Below are positions 5,213 to 8,170 of a DNA stretch of 8,170 nucleotides, one piece after another. The position numbers and the translations under genes were made by a program. Positions within the stretch are counted from its first letter, which is position 1. Every line of letters begins with the position of its first letter. The stretch is from the NCBI GenBank assembly GCA_002471975.1, contig DKQZ01000093.1, positions 1 through 8,170 on the forward strand, read 5' to 3'. The DNA is from Dialister sp. UBA7295 (GTDB lineage: Bacteria > Bacillota > Negativicutes > Veillonellales > Dialisteraceae). The notes under the pieces were generated by a model. It was given only the letters and a program-made list of their open reading frames with translations. It was not told where the DNA came from and did not search any database.

Positions 5213-6652
5213 TTATTTTTCGGTTTTGATTTTAAAGGTGGGCATATCATATCCGGAGACCAGCCATAAACCTTTTCGCTTTGCTCCCTGCCTGTGCAGG
5301 ATTCCAATTCTTTTGAGAGCAGCAATAGATTTATTTATGGTGGATTTGGATAAGTTCAGGGCCAAAGCAATCTGAGAAATAGTCATGTTGGGATTATTTC
5401 GGATTTCGGACAGGATTCTGGCTTGAGTTTTAGTCATTTGGGGTTTGATACCAGATGTCGATTTAGAAGGAATTGACTCTTCTTCAGGATTATCTTTTAT
5501 GCTGTGAATATGATTTAACGGGATTGTTACCATAATTGAATTCTCATGAAATTCAAAAGCCTTTTTCCCGTAAAGGTTCGTAATTACAGGAACACCTCTT
5601 CCGGTTTTTTCACTGATATGTAACTGCAGGAATATTTCCGATAATTTATGATTAACCGGAATAGATTCCCCGGCAAAAAATCCTTCTATCGTCTGGTCGG
5701 GCGGAAGAAATCCACGAGAAAGAATTTCAATCCGATCCGAGAAAAATGTAAACATGGGTTCATTTCCAGATAGCCAGTTATTATGCAGAAAGGCATTAAT
5801 GATTGCTTCACGAAATGCCCTGTTTTCAAATAATGGGATGTCCTTTCTTTCAACAATACGATTCGTTTCATCTACCTGAATGAGATTTAAGACATCGCCA
5901 TATTGAAGTACTTCATCAAGTGAATAAAGCAGGCATTGATAGCCAAATTCACGAATAGAATACAGTTTATCGGATTTGCTTTTCCCTGAGAATATGGAAA
6001 ATCGAATCGGTACATGGGAGTTATCAGATAATAACTGAGCCATTATATTATATTTCCCATCGGGAGTCAGAAGTCCGAGGTTTTTCTTAAAAGTATCTTT
6101 ATTTAATGAAATTCCCTTGATGTTATAGTAGGTGAGCAGTCTTTCAAATGTTAAGTCCTGATAATTGGATTCTGTATTTTCAATTGTTGGATATCCATTT
6201 CTTAATATGCTGAAAAGATAGGATTCCCGTTCCGGATATTTATCCAGCCTTTCTTTACTGGACCCAATACGGATATATCTAATCCTTTGGTAGGCAGTTG
6301 GGACTGTTTTGGCTGCCGGTATACTTAGTACAACTACACGCCTGGTAAACATTGTAGTTTCCCGGAAGATGAAGTTGAGATCCGGGGTAAGTTGACGCTC
6401 AAGATAATGAATTAATGGTTCCCCTCTGACATCACGGTTATAATTAAAACTGGTTCCGGTTATTTCATGAGTACTATCATTGATTCCCCATACAAAATAA
6501 GCCAGAGATCTTCCCGTGAAAGCAGCTGCATTTGAAAGGGCAGAAATATATTGCCCTAATTGATCGGCATCAAACCAGTTTTCCTTGAATTCGAACCATT
6601 CTGCCTCGTATTCAAATGTGCGAAGGTCATTTCTATACTGAACATAGGACAC
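5213..6652 (-). CDS. AlbA_2/Schlafen-like putative transcriptional regulator (ATP-binding type)
   Basis: The order of parts is that of AlbA_2 regulators often annotated as RecG-like or ATP-binding proteins. An AlbA_2 (Schlafen-fold) domain lies at about 14-130 (WFEFKENW near 19-26, LSNAAAFTG, VWGINDSTHEITG). A GHKL-like ATPase part follows in the middle (NRAFREAIINAFLHNNW, then GFLPPDQT and EKTGRGVPVI). A winged helix near the C-terminus (about 410-465, MTISQIALALNLSKSTINKSI) should bind DNA. The 479-residue length is usual. The start is GTG at 6652; GAGG overlaps it, so initiation looks weak, but the only upstream in-frame alternatives end at a nearby TGA and no in-frame ATG lies close downstream. 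The coding sequence is visibly AT-richer than the genes on both sides, suggesting transfer. Paired dyads upstream may be its operators (inference). Confidence 0.85.
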   Translation of the reverse strand: MSYVQYRNDLRTFEYEAEWFEFKENWFDADQLGQYISALSNAAAFTGRSLAYFVWGINDSTHEITGTSFNYNRDVRGEPLIHYLERQLTPDLNFIFRETTMFTRRVVVLSIPAAKTVPTAYQRIRYIRIGSSKERLDKYPERESYLFSILRNGYPTIENTESNYQDLTFERLLTYYNIKGISLNKDTFKKNLGLLTPDGKYNIMAQLLSDNSHVPIRFSIFSGKSKSDKLYSIREFGYQCLLYSLDEVLQYGDVLNLIQVDETNRIVERKDIPLFENRAFREAIINAFLHNNWLSGNEPMFTFFSDRIEILSRGFLPPDQTIEGFFAGESIPVNHKLSEIFLQLHISEKTGRGVPVITNLYGKKAFEFHENSIMVTIPLNHIHSIKDNPEEESIPSKSTSGIKPQMTKTQARILSEIRNNPNMTISQIALALNLSKSTINKSIAALKRIGILHRQGAKRKGLWLVSGYDMPTFKIKTEK

Positions 6653-6685
6653 CTCATTTTGATTGCGATTTTTAATTCAATTATC

Positions 6686-6713
6686 GTGTAACATAAGGTG
6701 GCGGGAATTACAC
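6686..6713. promoter_or_regulatory. Operator-like dyad GTGTAA-N16-TTACAC, proximal copy
   Basis: GTGTAA (6686-6691) and TTACAC (6708-6713) form a dyad with a 16-base spacer, 34 bases upstream of the AlbA_2 start. A minus-strand TATAGT (6717-6712) touches its right arm and GATAAT (6685-6680) its left arm; either could be the -10 of that gene, though neither has a good -35. An identical arrangement recurs at 6816-6843. Confidence 0.6.
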
Positions 6714-6803
6714 TATAAACGTTCGGTGGTGGATTTTACAGGAGAATCTGTTCTGGAAAATCCGATCAGATCGAACTCTTTCAGAAAATATCATGGATTT
6801 AAA

Positions 6804-6843
6804 GTGTAATTTAAAGTGTAATTTCTATTTAATTTTTTTACAC
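6804..6843. promoter_or_regulatory. Operator-like dyad GTGTAA-N16-TTACAC, distal copy with extra half-site
   Basis: AAAGTGTAATTT is repeated in tandem (6802-6813 and 6814-6825, the second cut short by one changed base at most). The second GTGTAA (6816-6821) pairs with TTACAC (6838-6843) across exactly 16 bases. This equals the spacing of the copy at 6686-6713. The first GTGTAA (6804-6809) is an additional half-site 12 bp away. The site lies just before the terminator of the radical SAM gene, within the AlbA_2 upstream region. Confidence 0.6.
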
Positions 6844-6845
6844 TT

Positions 6846-6875
6846 AAAAAGACCCGCTTCCAGATTGGAAACGGG
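6846..6875 (-). terminator. Intrinsic terminator of the radical SAM gene
   Basis: On the minus strand CCCG/CGGG (6875-6872 with 6856-6853) and GGAA/TTCC pairs form a stem with one mismatch, followed by a T5 run complementary to A5 at 6846-6850. It lies about 156 bases past the radical SAM stop. The plus-strand sequence resembles the macro terminator at 1602-1633, but the T-run is on the opposite strand. Confidence 0.7.
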
Positions 6876-6945
6876 CCATAATCATTGGGAAGTAACAGCA
6901 TGTTACGCATAGCCGGCGCGGATAGGGCAAATGACCTGAAAGTTC

Positions 6946-7000
6946 CGCTGCCCGCCAGCGTACAATGCAACTGAGAACTAATAACTATGAACTGATAACT
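6946..7000. repeat. Intergenic repeat element, copy 4 (hairpin plus heptamer tract)
   Basis: A small GC-rich hairpin, CGCTG (6946-6950) with CAGCG (6956-6960), is followed by the heptamers ACTGAGA, ACTAATA, ACTATGA, ACTGATA and a partial ACT (6970-7000). The tract equals 1696-1726 except for one base. The hairpin itself is not homologous in sequence to those at 1665 and 2632; only the arrangement is shared. Confidence 0.6.
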
Positions 7001-7031
7001 TTAACCGGCTGATACACAAACAACTAACGGC

Positions 7032-7943
7032 TCACTTGCTCCAGTCGTGATTATACACGTCGTAATCTTTCTGTTTCTTCAGATATTCGATGGAAAGGTC
7101 GACATCTTTGAGGAGCGCATCTTTATCTCTAGGAAGGGTGGCAGCGAGGCGGATATAGTTGGAAACGTGATTGCTGCGGAAAATCATGTGCTCTGTTTCC
7201 GGGAGGTCCAGGTGCTCTATGATGACTTTCAGTTCTTCCATGAGGCCTGCCGGGGTGCGGGGGGTGAATTCGCCCCGTTCGAACTGGTCTTTCAGTTCGC
7301 TTCCGCGATAGAGCATGAGGCAGAGGGCGGAAAGGTGGGTCGGTTTGATTTCGTTGATGGCATGAGCCGTAGCCAGGGCATGACGCTCGCTCCCCGGGAC
7401 GCCGGCAATGCCCAGGATGATCATGATGGAAAGGTCCATACCGGCTGCGCGGACCCGTTTGCCCACTTCGATGGACTGCTCCCCGGTGACCCCTTTTCTG
7501 ATATCTTTCAGCGTCTGGGTATCGCCGCTTTCCATGCCATAGTAAAGAAGCTGGAGCCCTGCAGCGCGGAGCTGTTTCAGCTCTTCCACGGACTTCCTCA
7601 GGATATCTCCCGGTGCCGCATAGGAAGAGACTCTTTCCAGATTCGGGAAATATTTCTTCAGGGTGTACAGAATATTCAGAAGCCGTTCAGTCGGAAGCAC
7701 CAGTGCATCCCCGTCGGCCAGGAAGACTCTCCGGATCCCTTCGGCATCGATGGTATAGGCGATGGCAATCTGGCGCATGATCTGTTCATCAGAGAGCTTT
7801 TCAAATTTCACGCCCCGATACATATTGCAGTAGGTACAGTGATTGTGAGCACACCCGCGGGTAACCCGGAGAATAAAGGAATCCGCTTCACTGGGCGGAC
7901 GGAAAACGGGAGTATCATAATCATCAAAGAAATAACCGGGCAT
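7032..7943 (-). CDS. Radical SAM protein of unassigned reaction
   Basis: Radical SAM enzymes cleave S-adenosylmethionine at a 4Fe-4S cluster. The cluster ligands are C31, C36 and C39 in TRGCAHNHCTYCNMYRG, that is CX4CX2C, one residue wider in the first gap than the classic CX3CX2C. Further barrel motifs are LADGDALVL, YYGMESGD (SAM-binding, GGE-like position) and MIILGIAG. The layout resembles the Elp3/MiaB/oxygen-independent coproporphyrinogen-type barrel. No B12-binding, TRAM or SPASM domain is visible, so the substrate is unknown. I start it at 7943 (303 residues): AAAGGA lies 8-9 bases upstream. The ATG three codons earlier (7952) would touch that ribosome binding site. It has its own promoter at 8012-8040 and a terminator at 6846-6875, so it is a single-gene unit. 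It should be cytoplasmic and oxygen-sensitive, fitting an anaerobe. Confidence 0.88.
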   Translation of the reverse strand: MPGYFFDDYDTPVFRPPSEADSFILRVTRGCAHNHCTYCNMYRGVKFEKLSDEQIMRQIAIAYTIDAEGIRRVFLADGDALVLPTERLLNILYTLKKYFPNLERVSSYAAPGDILRKSVEELKQLRAAGLQLLYYGMESGDTQTLKDIRKGVTGEQSIEVGKRVRAAGMDLSIMIILGIAGVPGSERHALATAHAINEIKPTHLSALCLMLYRGSELKDQFERGEFTPRTPAGLMEELKVIIEHLDLPETEHMIFRSNHVSNYIRLAATLPRDKDALLKDVDLSIEYLKKQKDYDVYNHDWSK

Positions 7944-8011
7944 ACCATTCATCCTTTCAACGGAAAAGCCAGTTTCTGGTTTGGAAATGAGATTTCGTTC
8001 ATACGAGAGCT

Positions 8012-8060
8012 ATTGTAACACATCTCATTCAAAAACACAATTAAAAATTTAAATGTGTTT
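8012..8060 (-). promoter_or_regulatory. Promoter of the radical SAM gene with overlapping dyad
   Basis: On the minus strand TTGTGT (8040-8035) and TACAAT (8017-8012) are separated by 17 bases, and TG plus one base precedes the -10, making it also an extended -10. A dyad, AAACACA (8033-8039) and TGTGTTT (8054-8060) with a 14-base AT-rich spacer, overlaps the -35. It could be an operator or an A/T-rich upstream element. Confidence 0.6.
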
Positions 8061-8104
8061 ATTCGTTTACATGCTGCCTTTTGCGGATAGATGCACATGG
8101 AGGG

Positions 8105-8139
8105 AATCGTGATTCGTGGTTCGTTGTTCGTTCTTCGGG
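8105..8139. repeat. Heptamer tract, unit GTTCGTT / ATTCGTG
   Basis: Five 7-bp steps: AATCGTG, ATTCGTG, GTTCGTT, GTTCGTT, CTTCGGG. The reverse complement gives CACGAAT and AACGAAC units, the same family as CCACGAA at 2660-2687 but inverted. A TATAAT at 8149-8154 after it could be the -10 of a plus-strand gene beyond the window edge; this is weakly supported. Confidence 0.75.
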
Positions 8140-8170
8140 TCCCGGGAATATAATTTACCCAGGATTAAAT

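Noticed and set aside
6686..6843. BirA (biotin) operators
   Set aside because: The half-sites lack the TGTAAAC/GTTTACA form, the total length differs, and no biotin gene is near.
7047..8018. Long plus-strand reading frame of 323 codons opposite the radical SAM gene
   Set aside because: It is antisense to a gene with clear radical SAM motifs, has no ribosome binding site of note and its translation shows no recognisable domain.

Overview
The window looks like a chromosomal stretch from a bacterium of the Bacillota, possibly a Negativicutes member of the Dialister/Megasphaera kind. This rests on strong AGGAGG-type ribosome binding sites, medium G+C content and the gene families present. The genus is a low-confidence inference. 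No rRNA, tRNA, CRISPR array, integrase or transposase gene was seen.

Layout. 1-446 has no gene; it holds a repeat element and then an extended -10 promoter. 447-1508 (+) is a macro-domain protein with a helix-turn-helix-like C-terminal domain, followed by a terminator. 1749-2387 (-) is a solitary LUD-domain protein. 2890-3480 (+) is a small von Willebrand A protein with an intact metal site. 3481-3869 is a gene-free stretch full of short repeats. 3870-4424 (+) is an HD-domain hydrolase. 4531-5049 (+) is a short EF-hand-like loop joined to an LRAT/NC-type papain-like domain, with its own promoter. A 17-bp inverted repeat separates it from the convergent AlbA_2/Schlafen-like regulator at 5213-6652 (-), which is AT-richer than its neighbours. 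6653-7031 holds a twice-repeated operator-like dyad, a terminator and a repeat tract. 7032-7943 (-) is a radical SAM protein with its own promoter.

How they work together. These are mostly single-gene units with separate promoters, in mixed orientations, so one operon is not supported. The macro/HTH-like protein and the VWA protein could belong to one ADP-ribose-related stress or defence function, and the AlbA_2 protein may control itself through the paired dyads. Both ideas are inference.

The most unusual structure lies between the genes. Short tandem repeats, mostly with a 7-bp period, occur in nearly every intergenic gap. At four places a GC-rich hairpin is followed directly by such a tract, and at three of these an ATATA-rich stretch precedes the hairpin. 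This suggests a modular dispersed intergenic element.
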